Source: Grammothele lineata
Lineage: Eukaryota; Basidiomycota; Agaricomycetes; Polyporales; Polyporaceae
Direction of reading: 5' to 3'
DNA length: 64,000 nucleotides
NCBI GenBank assembly: GCA_002150815.3
Contig: NDFF03000400.1
Location: 248,001 to 312,000, forward strand
The notes beneath the pieces were generated by a model. That model was not told the origin of the DNA, did not search any database, and saw nothing but the letters and a program-made list of their open reading frames with translations. Below, piece after piece: positions 21,920-33,545 of this stretch. Numbering within the stretch: position 1 is the stretch's first letter; the number at the start of each line of letters is the position of its first letter. The position numbers were made by a program, and so were the translations under genes.

Positions 21920-22690
21920 ACGGAGGTCGGAGTTGTCGAGGAGTGGTGCAGGTACTGAAGAAACCTCCGACCAAGTTGCTCGATTTCGAACCTGTTACCA
22001 GTCTGGTTCAGTTCGAAGCGAGCAGGAATCAGGGCATGCCGAAAGTTGCGCTTACTTTGGCCAGCCGCGCCATCATCATCGCGGGCATATACCCAAGGCC
22101 CAAACAACCGAAGGAAGGAGAAGATCCCTGGATTATACCTATTAACGCGGACAGGTTGTACTTAGTACTTTTATCGGTCGTCCTCATCTCACATTTGGGT
22201 TGTATACACTGTTGTATCTGTCTCGTATGTATCGCCTCGGTTGTGCCTCGAACGGTTCCTGTTGTTCGGTTGTTTGTATCGTGCTCGTGCTTTGGAAGAC
22301 CTCTGGGATCTGGAATATAAAATCGCCAGTGTCAGATGCTTCCTCTCGATGTGTGACACCGGAAATGAACGTGAAGTGAAGTTGTAGGTGTTTAAACCAT
22401 AATGTGCTTGTCTGACGAGTCCGGGGTCTGACTGCTCGACCCAGTCGTAACTGTTCGAGCAAGGGCACGATTATGAGACTGATATCATCGGGAGTATCAG
22501 CTGCTGCACACGCTCGATATGGAATTTCCAAGGCTAGAGCAATGGCTGCAACATCATCAGAGTTCACCAGACTGACTCGTCCGCAGATGTGCATATATCT
22601 ACAAACAACAGGCCAACCGATTGAGTTTATCCGCACACGAAGGGAGTTTATCACTTACTGTAGATAATATACTTTTGTCGATGTGGTCGC
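21920..22690. other. Intergenic 3' flanks of convergent genes
   Basis: AT-rich from about 22140. It holds the 3' ends of the plus-strand gene to the left and of ACL4 to the right. No gene seen. Confidence 0.5.
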
Positions 22691-24078
22691 TTATGACATC
22701 TCCACATCACCGTCATCATCGCTGCCCTCAATATCCTCCCAGCCTTCCTCTTCATCTCCGTCCTCCTGCTCAGGCGACGGTTGAATGCCTAACGATTCGA
22801 GCTTCGTGATCAGCTCGCGCGTGTGCTCAAGCAGTGGTGCGTCCGGATGCTCCTGGCTCACGTGCAACTAAATAGCGTGCCAAGAATCAGGTAGGGTTCA
22901 TAGAGCGAGGTCGTAAGAATAGCACTCACCATCTGACATGTCTCCAGACAGTCTCGCGCATCACGCGCAAGCTCCTCCCAGGTCAGTTCGTCCAGTTTCT
23001 CCCCGTTCTCTTTGGCTTGTTCGGCCATGAGGAAGAAACACCAGCCTTCCAGGTACCATGCCTCGACTTCCTGATCATCAACGGCCATAATGCCCTGTAG
23101 GACTTGCAGCGCGGGCGTATATAAGTCCAGCTCGAGGAACAGTTTCACGATGGACAATCTGGAAGGTATTGGAGGGAGATTCGGATCGTCTATAAGAACG
23201 GTCAGATGGGATAACCAGAAGCCTAATCCATCAATGATCATACCGGGATCGAGGTCCTTCCACGAAGTCCATGCTTGCTCCAAACAGACTTTCGCATCAT
23301 CTGGTCGTTGTTGTGACATTCGTACAGAAGCGAGAGCTTGCAAGGCCTCGTTATTCGCCGGGTCAGTTTGCAATGCCATATTGAGTAGGTCTTCGCAAGT
23401 CTTCTCGGCCGCGGGGTCGTCACTGAGTGTAAGGATGGCGTTGTACTCAGCTGCGCTGCATGAGCGTGATACTGTACGGTAGATGCGCACCACAGGCTGT
23501 ATGAAGGGTCCATCCATATTTCGACCATTCCGATCAAAGCCCGCACTATATTTCGCCGCGTTTCCGTTTCGTCATCACTACTCTCTGCACCATCGACGGC
23601 ACGTTCCTTGCCCTTGAGCTGCCCAGAGAGGATGTCCACTGCACTCTGATAGTGTTTTAAAGCAAGGTGAGGATCTTCTTCGCTCAACTGCGCGAGATAT
23701 AGATGCGCAGATGGAGGTGGTACAGGCGGTGCGTCTTGGTGCGGGGGAATAAGAGATTCAAACGTCTGGGTGTGATGTCTTAGTACGGGGCTGGAGAACT
23801 CGTTCAAATCTAGACATCGAACGCACCTCTTTTGCTGCAAATAGTTCACCCGTTTCTAGCTGTGTAACACCAAGCATCTCCTTCGCCTCCACGTTCTTCG
23901 GCTCGCGCTCGAGGACCCGCCGCGCGAACCGTCCCGCTAGCTCGTAGTCGCATTGCACGATCAGAGTTTGGGCCTTTTCCAGGAGCGCAGATATTGACGG
24001 GGCCGGCGCAGGGGGCTCTGCCGTATTCTCGGTATATACAGGCTTGATTTTCTTGGTCTTTGGGCGCGTGCGTCCCAT
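22691..24078 (-). CDS. ACL4: TPR protein, ribosomal protein uL4 assembly chaperone (ACL4 homologue)
   Basis: Four exons: 24078-23827, 23765-23491, 23422-22930 and 22867-22691 (398 aa). It starts with a Lys/Arg-rich segment (MGRTRPKTKKIKPVYT) and then shows tandem TPR-like helices (YELAGRFARRVLEREPKNVE; ALQTDPANNEALQALASVRM). The acidic C-terminus EEEGWEDIEGSDDDGDVEM is the hallmark seen in fungal Acl4. Acl4 captures newly made ribosomal protein uL4 (Rpl4) and escorts it to the nucleus for 60S assembly. The gene is head to head with the unrecognised gene at 24331, 252 bp apart. Family assignment rests on domain order, size and the tail. Confidence 0.8.
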
Positions 24079-24330
24079 GGCAATGTCTGCAAGGGGACGG
24101 GGTGTATGGAATAGTGCGCCTAGGGGACAGGAAGAAAGATTATTGGGCGCTTAGATCAAACGCACAAGCAGAATGCACGCGACGCGACTCGCCGCCCGTT
24201 TTGTTTCCAACTACCACGACGCGTTTTCGTGCGACCGATCCATATCGAGTGGTTCACATTTTGTCCACGACCGCCTTCTCCACGCCATTCAGAGTGTTCG
24301 TATACATTCACTCATCCTCTCAGCAACACC

Positions 24331-25619
24331 ATGATGGAGCCTCTGGACACAAAAGGCAAAGCAAAGGTGTCGGACGACGACGCTTTCTTCATGGAGCGGC
24401 TCGAGATGCTCTACGAACAGAACCTCGCAGATCTTCGTATGTTTGCCGAGCGGGAGTGCCGCCCGTTTGACGAGGTGCGCCTTATGCGCACTGACGCATA
24501 GGAAACAGTTTGCCTAAGAGGGGACTATGGCGGCAGGTCAAGCGGCGAATGGCGGAGCTGCACTGTCGATATCTGTTCGACGACTCTGGAATAGAAGGGT
24601 CGACTTCGAACGAGGCAGAACTGGGTGCGTTTGTTGGTTGAATCTGCGTTCATGCTGAAACTAAATGTGCCTAGTGGGTCGTACACTGCAAAATCTATCC
24701 CAGCAGTTGGAGTCTCTAGAAGCATTACTTGGCCTACAATCATTCTTCCTCGTCGTGAACCCCAGAAGGTCGGACGACAAAGGTTTCCTTGGCGGGACAA
24801 TCGCCGGCCGAGAGTTCTGGCGGGGTCATCGCGGATGCGGTCAAGCAGGAGCGGACATATTCAAGGCGCAATGCAGACGGTCGAGACAGAATCCGTATAC
24901 CCCATATCCGCCTACAGTTCTTCCACCTTTAACACAATCTGCACCACTCGCGACAAGTCCTCCACGGAAGAAGGGTCCTGCTCGTGAACTGAAGGCGGAG
25001 CTCTACGGTGCAATCCGCGATGCACTAAGGTCTGTCGAAATGTTACGTATGCGTCTTAGCACTGAAATGGTTCCTCCTTCGTCAGAGCTGCGTCAGGAGT
25101 GCGGAATGCAGAGATGAAGTGGACAAACCATTCCAAAATGGACGCGTACGGAGTAGAGTTGATCGGTTGGCCGGACGACGTACCTCAGCAGAATCCATCC
25201 TCACTGACAGTCTCACAAAATAAATTACTGCTGGACTTGCTAATAGAAGGTAGACTGCACTTCGTTCGGACTGATGGGGCTCCGGTGCCCCTGCCGGGTA
25301 GCGGTTCAGGCGAGGATTTATTGCATACAGCCGAGCACGCCATCTTCGAGGAATCCATAGATTATTCATGGGCAATGGAGGTTGAAGAGAGAAGTCATAT
25401 TTCAGCTGTAAGTGCATGACGATTGGTTGGAATCCATAGCGTATAGTGACGAGTGCTTAGAAGAATGACGCATTGGTATCCATTTCGCCGCCACTGGTAT
25501 CCGCCGGTGAAGTCCTTGAAATGCCTACATGGTCTCCACTCCAAGACACAGAACCCACTGGGACCACGGGTAGGCGGAAGTCTACGACATCAAAGAGGAA
25601 ACGTGGTGAAGACGATTAA
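24331..25619 (+). CDS. Unrecognised helical protein with C-terminal nuclear signal
   Basis: Five exons: 24331-24474, 24519-24624, 24675-25046, 25097-25407 and 25461-25619 (363 aa). The N-terminal half is helical and charged (FFMERLEMLYEQNLADLRMF; RGLWRQVKRRMAELHCRYLF). A Pro-rich linker follows, then an ordered region (MDAYGVELIGWPDDVPQQNP; NKLLLDLLIEGRLHFV), and a basic tail (GRRKSTTSKRKRGEDD) that looks like a nuclear localisation signal. The last exon is recovered only by splicing. I do not recognise the family. A role in chromatin or transcription is possible but unproven. Confidence 0.65.
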
Positions 25620-25669
25620 GAGCGGCGGATTGTGCATTAGGATTAGTAGCTACGCTACATTGTAGTCTA

Positions 25670-26823
25670 TTAAGTTGTCTTTTTGCGATCTTCTACTTTG
25701 GGAGCATGCTCGTAATCGGCAAAGCCTTGCGACGCTTGCACAACATCGTCGGGCGCGTCGGGCTCGAGATGGCCTTGTGCATTCCGCCGTGCGCTGACAT
25801 GTCGATACTTGTCAGCGAGGCTCTACGAAGAGGGTTCCGCATACATACCGGAAGAAAGTGTAGGACAGGACGACGTCATCTAGATTTCTGCACGTGGGAT
25901 CATCTAAGACGTCTCGGTCGATGAAAAAGAGAAGCGGCATGTCGATCTCCTCTCCCGCGAGCAGTTTCTGCTCCTCAAAGCAGAAGCATTCCACCTTGGA
26001 GAAGTATGGCGCTATCTATTAGCAACGTACCGTCAGCCGTAACTCTGCAAAACGCTTCTCCCTCGTATTTCTACTTACCCTGTCCGGCGTGACGTTGTAT
26101 GTCGCGATACCGATTATGTCCTTGTCCGACTTGTTCTTCGCGCGGTAAAACGCCAGGCTCGTCTCACCCGGGAGGACGCTCACAAACTTCTGTTGCGGGG
26201 TGAACGTCCACGGGAGCGCGTCAGATGTGTCCGCGTTGAAGTGGACTTTAATCCGCTTCGCGCCCTCGACGGGCACGAGCCGCTCCGCTTCGAACTTGCC
26301 CATGCCGACCTTGGGCGTGCCCGCGAAACCGGTCGCGGCACAGAACATACGATAGAGTGGAACCGCCGCATATGTTACACCGACAGCCCCAATAATCTAC
26401 GAATGTGAGGATGATAAGAGAAGAGATGGACGACGGGGCACGCACCACGGCACTAGTGTACATGAGCAGGGAGCGGTTCCGCGCAGCGTACATTTCCTGT
26501 CGTGTCCTGTACCGTGGGTGAGGGCCACGAGGAGGTGGGGAGGATTGGGATGCAGAGGATCCAGCTTGACCGGAGGGTCCTGAGCTTGTTGAATTATATC
26601 TCCATTGTGTCCGTGCAGGAGATGGCGAGCTTCCAAGAGTAGACTCTGGGGAAGGACGCGTCGCTCGCGGAAGGTTATGGAGGCGGCGCTATGGCACAGA
26701 AAGATAAGTCGCGAAAGGGCCGGAGGAGAGGTGACATACCTTTTCCCGGCAGAGTGAGATGTCCGGACGAGTAAACGAACCGCGAGCTGCTGGCCGTAGG
26801 AGCGCGGCGCGGAGGGAGTTCAT
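25670..26823 (-). CDS. COX11: Cytochrome c oxidase copper chaperone COX11
   Basis: Five exons: 26823-26740, 26643-26446, 26396-26079, 26015-25849 and 25793-25670 (296 aa). An Arg-rich N-terminus without acidic residues is followed by a Ser/Pro linker and one transmembrane helix (SLLMYTSAVVIIGAVGVTYA). The C-terminal CtaG/Cox11 domain faces the intermembrane space: VPLYRMFCAATGF, VHFNADTSDALPWTF, and the copper-binding CFCFEEQ followed by EEIDMPLLFFIDRDV. It inserts the Cu(B) ion into Cox1 during complex IV assembly in the inner mitochondrial membrane. The second intron boundary uses the second of two adjacent AGs. It is head to head with the J-protein gene, 230 bp apart. Confidence 0.95.
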
Positions 26824-27053
26824 GGCGAGAGCAGCTCTTCCAAGCGCCAACACCGTGCCGCTCCTTCCCGACACACGCTCACCATTCGGCGCGCCCGTTG
26901 CACAGTCTCGGTCAGGCCTCCCCACCCTCCCCTCGCCCCTTGTCTCGTCCAGCGTTCATCTTGTGGCTCACATAGACGGCGGCTGAGAAGTGCTCATTAC
27001 CTGCTTCTGATATACCCATAGAACGACATATCCTACCCTAAACTATCCGCGAC

Positions 27054-28091
27054 ATGGCGTCCTCATCCCTGTCTAGGCCTGCCTCGTCTTCCAAGGCGGA
27101 CGGCCCTCCGACGGAGGACATTGAGAAGTTGCTCAACAGGGAAGCTACGGCCTTTCAGCGGGAGATGGAGGTTGAGCGTATCCTGAAGGCATTCAAGCTC
27201 AAGTGTGTCCGCTTCTCTGTTTCTCTCACAGACGGAGTGCTGACCACACATAGTCCCTATGAGATGCTAGACATAAGCGAGGATGCAACCCCGGAAGATA
27301 TCAAGAAGAAGTACAGGCAGCTCTCGCTCTGTGAGCACCACGCCACCCGCCTCCCGGGAGCGTAATCACCGTGTATCGAACTCGTTATTGACCGCCACCG
27401 TACGTTGTCTGATATCCAGTCATCCATCCTGACAAGACCCCCCACCCTCGTGCCCCAGATGCGTTTGACTTGCTCAAGAAGGTCCGTGGTCAGCATTCGC
27501 GCGTTGTCAAAGCCGGTCTTGGCTCGCACGCGACCGTTTCTTTCTCGTTACGTCATGAGATGTCTTGCTGAGTGCGCTTTGCTTCTAGGCAGAGTCCGAA
27601 CTTTCCGACAAGACGAAGCGCGAAGAGTTAGATGCGATCATCACACAGACGCGGAACACTTTGCTGAAGGGCTTGGGTTTACCGACGAACACCAAGGACG
27701 ACGACCCGAAACTCAAGTCACTATCTCCTCCATGGCGGCAGCAGATGCTAGCCAAGTCCAAAGAGCTTCTCATAGACGAAGAAGTCAGGCGGCGGAAGTG
27801 GGTCCATTTTCATCTGTCCGGTGAATGTTCACTAACCTCTCTTGTAGAGCCATCAAGATGAACTTGGCTAATGAGGGGCTGGAGGCGCGTAAGAAGGAGG
27901 AGGAAGTGAATGCGAAGAAGCGGAAAGCGGAGGAGGAAGCCCAGTGGGAGCGTATGTCACTCGTATATTTCTGCCTGCTTCCACTCACAATGTCCTGTGC
28001 AGAGAACCGCGAGCAGCGTGTTGATAACTGGCGGAACTTCTCTACCAACTCGAAGAAGAAGAAAAAGACGAAGGTTGCCATCCTGGGATGA
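27054..28091 (+). CDS. DNAJC8-like J-domain protein (spliceosome-associated)
   Basis: Six exons: 27054-27202, 27254-27330, 27420-27481, 27589-27797, 27848-27951 and 28003-28091 (229 aa). After a short disordered start it has the J domain: NPYEMLDISEDATPEDIKKK, then the HPD triad in FIHPDKTPHPRAPDAFDLL. A long charged helix follows (RRRKAIKMNLANEGLEARKK), then the segment REQRVDNWRNF that is diagnostic of DNAJC8/Spf31, and a Lys-run at the C-terminus (SKKKKKTKVAILG) serving as a nuclear signal. It is expected to stimulate an Hsp70 during pre-mRNA splicing. The HPD codons span the second and third exons. Confidence 0.9.
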
Positions 28092-28349
28092 GGGCGTAGA
28101 TTGCCCTTGTTATCCTTGCATGTATCATAGAGGTATCTCGTTTTGCTCGAATGCATATGTATCATCCCCCGGAGTCTCTCGTCGCGCAAAGATCACAACC
28201 AGCTAGCTGGCATTACATTGAAGACATACAACAAACCACCTTCTGCGATTACACGCACATACACTAAGCTATCAACAACGCGCCAGCGTCCACGTCCCAA
28301 TCATGACAGTCGCACTCGACATTGGTATCATCCATCCCAACGGTGGTCA

Positions 28350-30190
28350 TCAGTCCGACAGCTCAATTACTGAATCTGTCGGCCGCACGATGCGCCTGCG
28401 CACATGCCGCGTTGGAAGTGGTACGTTCTCTTTGTCGAGTTCCTCTTCGTCGTCGCTAATCGTGATGATGCTGCCAACGGCAGCGATTTTCGCGCCGTTC
28501 TTCGTACCATGCTTCGCTTCGCTGGAGGACGTACCAGGGACCGACGTCCCGCGCGAGGCAGGGCCAGGTATTGACGTCAGTGCAGGCGTTGTGCGCTGCG
28601 CCCCTTCCTCCGCTTTGCCGTACAGTGCCGGTCCTGGGGCCTGGCTAAGGAGTTCCGCCTTGACCTGCGTCTGGGTATCTTGGGAGTTCTTCAGTTGGCT
28701 AAGGTGCTCCTGTTCGACACGGGATACATGCTCGAGGAAGCTTGCGTTGATCTCGAACTCGAAGCCGTAGTCCTCCGAGCTCGCCTCACCAAACACCGGC
28801 GACCCCTCCCGGGCCTTCCCCTTCCCCTTCCTCGAACCATTCTCCGGTCCACTATGGGCAGATTCCGTCGACGCCACGGATCTGCGGTCTTCCTCGTCTC
28901 CGTTGTCCTGGGAAGGATTGACGGGTGGCATACGAGGCGGCGACAACCCGATCTTCCTCGCGAATTCCTTCATCGCATCGCCCGAACCTGGGCCAGTAAT
29001 CCTTGGGCTCGCCCGCGATGGCTTGTTAGCCAGTAACCCGGTGCCGCCGCTCGGGTCCGGAGGTGTGTCCACAAAGTACCGCGACTTCTGTAACGCCTGT
29101 TCGCGCGGCGGGGGCTCGACGGAGGGCGAGCGTCCAGCGCGACTGGGCCGCTTGCGTCGACGCGGTTCGCCTAGGTCGTCGACGTGCTCAAGGTTAGACG
29201 GACCGGCTGCGGGCTCTGGGGGAGGAGAGATGGCGCGAAGTGGGGAGCGGGGAGAGCCTGGGGGTGGCTGTTGCCGTTGTTGGGGTATTCCTGGCGCAGC
29301 GGGGGCGGGCAGGGGTGCAGGCTCCGGTTGTGGTTGGGGCGCAGGAGGATCTTCCTCCGGCACATCTTCGCTGCAAATTTACGGCTGATTAGTTGCAGGT
29401 AAACGAAAAATGGTGGCTGAGCCTACCCCATGCGAAGCTTGAGCGCGCGCAAGAAGATCACATCGCGATTCTCGTCGCGGTCGGCCGTCCGGTGCCCCTT
29501 GAGCTCGACACAGCGCGGCTCGAGATGTACATTGCCGCGACGGATTGTGACGTCTCTTATGACCATCTACTTGGGACATCTGTGAGCTCGTTAGGTGATA
29601 GCGAACAGCACCGTCGACTGACCTTGAGCCCTAGCGGCGTCTCTCCGAGCTCAAGCTGGGGTATATTCTTTGTTTCGATAGCAGGGATAATCAACTGTCC
29701 GTCGCTCAGCTGTAACTGGAGCATTGACCGAGGGAACTTGGGCATAGGCTTGCGCTCCTCGTCGTCCCCGTTTGCACTTCGTATCTGTGCCTGCTTGCGA
29801 TATTCGACACGCGATTCGTGAACCTGCAGGAGACTATATGCGCTGTGACCGATATCTGTAATCCCAACCACTTCAACGAGGATCGGGCCCTTGAGTACGA
29901 GTTTCTCGGCATTCACGGCGTTCCGCGGAAAACCGGTCCCAGCAACCATGCTGTCCGAAAAGTCGGACTCGAGAAGTTGTGTGTTGACATTCTCGATGAT
30001 TTTAGGCATATCACGCGTGGGGTTGAGTTGCAATTCATCCTGGATCCATGTGTAACAGCCTTCCAGCCATTCCTAAGCGAAAGCGTAAGCGGGGAGGACA
30101 GTGGCACCCATAGGAGCTTACCGGGTCAACTGTGGGGCGGGGGTATGTTCGTTGAAGCCACTGTACGACTTCATGCGGAGGGGGGGCCAT
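28350..30190 (-). CDS. RMI1: RecQ-mediated genome instability protein 1 (RMI1) homologue
   Basis: Four exons: 30190-30122, 30072-29623, 29566-29427 and 29370-28350 (559 aa). The N-terminal ~215 residues match the RMI1 module: a three-helix start (HEVVQWLQRTYPRPTVDP, WLEGCYTWIQDELQL) then the OB-fold (GPILVEVVGITDIGHSAYSL, QLSDGQLIIPAIETKNIPQL, VTIRRGNVHLEPRC). The remaining ~340 residues are disordered, Pro/Ser-rich and basic, with acidic patches (ITISDDEEELDKENVPLP). RMI1 is the OB-fold partner of topoisomerase III and RecQ helicase in dissolving double Holliday junctions. The start was chosen because it begins directly at the conserved helix. Confidence 0.85.
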
Positions 30191-30914
30191 CACTGAGAGT
30201 AGATTGACGGAATTAATGGTATCGGCAACTTGAAGGGGGAGTAGCACTTACGGAAAGGAGTGTGGGCCTGTATGGAAAAACTCGGACGGCAGCCCAAAGA
30301 CTATATAATCAATAGATAGATCTAGGACGGGGTAAAGAGAGTGGCAACGCTGCGTAGATGTGTAGACAAAAAGAACTTGAGTGAGTGGCATCCTAAGCGC
30401 AAAAAGGAAAGGGTGAAGCGAAAGGCGAGTTTATACTGACCTGTTTGATTGTGTTCCCTCCAACCAGAGGGTCTACCAAGCTCAGTCGTATGGAGGCGTC
30501 GGAGGCGTTCAATGTAATGAGGGGTAACGGCGCGGAGGTAGAGATCGTTAAGGGTAGCGAAGCTTCGAGTCGTGGGGGGATTCAGGGACGATTGAGGGGA
30601 GAGAATAAAAAGGTCGTAGCTTTGATGTACGCGAGCCACGATGCACCCATGAAAAGGGAGACGGGCACAACGGAGAACAAGGCACGGTGCCAATGCGAGG
30701 CCGAGAAGCAAAGACGCGTTCTGGCAAGCGAGAGCTCTCGGGACGCGACGCGTGACGCAAGTCCACGTGATCCTTCTTCCGCTGTGACCTCACTGGCTTC
30801 AAGTTTCGCCTCGGACGGTGGAAGGCCGTTCGACTGTGCACCTTCCGACTTGTGCCGTCCCCAACGCGCGCAGGGCCTACCGATGTTGCCCGGAGCGTAC
30901 AGGACTCGTCGCTA
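30191..30914. other. Divergent promoter between RMI1 and carnitine acetyltransferase
   Basis: No gene. An ACGCGT (30748-30753, MluI cell-cycle-box sequence) and a palindromic CACGTG (30764-30769) sit close together about 150 bases before the acetyltransferase start. Either may be a transcription-factor site; inference only. Confidence 0.4.
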
Positions 30915-33406
30915 ATGCTTCCTGCTACTCGCCGCTTTCTTGTTTCTACCCGTTCGCCCATGCAGACCGTCCTCGTCGCTGGTCGGCGACCCGCTTCCTC
31001 CACCGCGGCAAGCACTACCCACACCGCACAATCCCTCCCGCGCCTCCCTGTACCGGACTTGCATAAAACACTGCGTGGCTATCTGAAGTCGCTGGCTCCT
31101 TTCCTCTTGGAGCAGGAGTCTCGCGGAGGCCAACCGTTTCAGGATGCTTATGAGGCACGTGTCCGGCTTGTCGAGGACTTCGAGCGTGACATCGGGAAAT
31201 CATGCCAACGAAGATTACTCGGTACGTCTCCCAAATTCATTCCATAGATATCACCAACTTAGCCTTCCTGCTGGGTATGTCAAAGAACTCGAGAGACAGT
31301 CGCCACATAACTGGCTGGACGACAACTTCTGGCTAAAGAAGGCATACCACGAATGGCGTGCACCTCTCATCATCAATTCCAATTGGTGGCTAGCATTGGC
31401 GGACGATCCGAGTGTTCCATACCATGTACGCCATCCTGTCGATGCACAACGCGGATACACGACGTGGCAAGTTCGACGCGCTTCGTGGCTCGTCCACCGT
31501 GTTCTGGACTTCAAAGTTCAGCTCGAGCAGTGAGTACGTCGGCTAGTATGAACGCAGGCACATCCGGCTCACATACGTGTAGTCGTGATCCATCTCCCAA
31601 AGACAATAAGTCAGGTATGTCTAATCGGTTGACGGGGCGCATGTCGCGGCTCATTGGTAAATCGCCAGGGATTTGGTTCCGCTACACTGCACTTCGCCCC
31701 TACAACATTTGCCGAGTCCCCCAGCCTGACTGTGACCGTTTCTCTTCGCTTCCATCGTCCAACGATATCGACGCTCGTATGCTCCTCGTCATGGTTGCTG
31801 ACTGGATGTATTCGGTGGAAGCCGTTGGAACGGATGGTCGTCCCCTCCAGCCCGCTATTTTGGAGCGTCGGATTCGCGCGATTGTACAGGACGCGGAGAG
31901 CCGTCTGGCATCCGGAGAACGAGCCGTTCCCGTTGGAGTCTTGACCACAGACGACCGAGATCGATGGTCCAAGGTATGAACTGTCGTCTAGGTCTCTCTT
32001 GACTCGCACTCACGGCGACGCGGCGACGCAGAACCTCCAACATCTACTCTCACTGTCCCCGGCGAATGAGGCGGTATTCAATACCATCAAGTCTTCTCTC
32101 TTTGCCCTCAGTCTGGACGATTACTCGTACACTCTTCCACCGTCCTTCCGGACACCCGACGCGGATCTCGCCTCCCATTTGCACAACATTCGTTCCGGAC
32201 ATGGGGACTGCCCGGGACACAACCGGTGGTACGACAAGCCTTTCACGCTCATCGTGGAGGCGAACACTCGTACCGGGGTCTTGGGCGAACATTCACCTGT
32301 CGATGCGCTCGTACCGAGCGTCATCGCGGAGTATGCCATCGTACAAGGTATCGTCGCAGAGGACTTCCCCGACAGACCTGAGGACGTATCAGAGACCAGT
32401 TCTTCAAATCCGGGGTCTGTCGATGGCTGGAAACGTCTAGACTGGGTCGTCGACGAGAGGATCATAAAGGAATGCAGTGAGGCTGCCCGGCGCGCGAAAG
32501 TAATCGCTGACGACTCAGACGCGGACGAACTCGTCTTCGATGCCTACGGCGTAGACTGGATCAAGAACGAGGGTGCGTCCACCTCCCGCGCTTGCGCGCA
32601 TGCGGGAATTTGACCTCCGTGCTCTTCAGCGCACATGTCGCCGGACGGTTACATCCAGATGGCGATGCAGCTCGCATGGTACCGCACGCGCGGCGAGTTC
32701 ACCGCGACATACGAGACTGCGCTCACACGCCTCTTCGATCATGGCCGCACGGAGACGGTCCGGACACTCTCGACCGATTCCCGCGCATGGGTACTTGCTA
32801 TGGTCGACCCAACTTGTGACGTGAGAGTCTACGCATAGCTGTTTCGCGCGCTCTTCACTGACATTTATACGCAGAGCGCTACTCGTCTCGAGTTGCTCCG
32901 CCGAGCATTGCAAGCACACACTGCATCAACACGTCAGGCTGTTACTGGTCGCGGATTTGACCGCCACTTGTTAGGGCTTCAGTTGATGCTCCAGTCTGAT
33001 TCTATGGAGTCACATCCTCTGTTTGATGACCCCCTCTTTGCAGAGAGTCAAACATGGAAACTGAGCACAAGCGGACTTAGCCCTGGACATCAATTCAGAG
33101 GGACAGGGTAAATCCCTTGACTTTGGATTTAACATTATTGATGCTGAACAAATTATTGATAGATTCGGTGCACAATATCAAGATGGTTATGGCATCAGCT
33201 GTGAGTTTGCAGCACATTTTGCTTTGGTTCAGTGTAAATTGACTAGGATCACTGTAGATATGCCTGCTGCTGACAGACTTAGATTTGGGATGGAGTCCAA
33301 ACATTCTTGTCCCAGGACCAGTACTCAATGTTTCATGACAGCCATCACTAGTGCTTTGCATAATATGAAGGCTCTTTGTACACCAACCTTATTGTCACAC
33401 CTCTAA
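30915..33406 (+). CDS. Carnitine O-acetyltransferase (choline/carnitine acyltransferase family)
   Basis: Nine exons: 30915-31225, 31263-31529, 31583-31614, 31669-31973, 32032-32572, 32630-32820, 32875-33107, 33163-33200 and 33258-33406 (688 aa). The first junction is the least certain because its donor is weak. Family landmarks: SPHNWLDDNFW, RAPLIINSNWWLA, WQVRRASWLVHR, the catalytic His in GEHSPVDALV (~residue 391), and the C-terminal FGMESKHSCPRTST. It transfers acetyl groups between CoA and carnitine. The start is presequence-like (MLPATRRFLVSTRSP), and the last three residues are SHL, a type-1 peroxisomal signal variant, so mitochondrial plus peroxisomal targeting is likely, as in yeast Cat2. 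The last two exons are much more AT-rich than the rest. Confidence 0.92.
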
Positions 33407-33545
33407 TAAGGAGACCTGTATCCAGCTCAATGGATGGGGAGGATTAATGGTGCAATTGTGGCATACAGGAAGCAGCACTGTGGGCTTTCAACAGTGAACA
33501 GACAAGCAGAGATCCTACATCCAGTATTACTACAAGAATTGGAGA

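Noticed and set aside
21199..22107. 302-codon minus-strand open frame
   Set aside because: It overlaps the spliced plus-strand gene 20890-21919, which has an upstream TATA-like element and a clean intron. The minus frame is Gly/Ala/Ser-rich shadow sequence.
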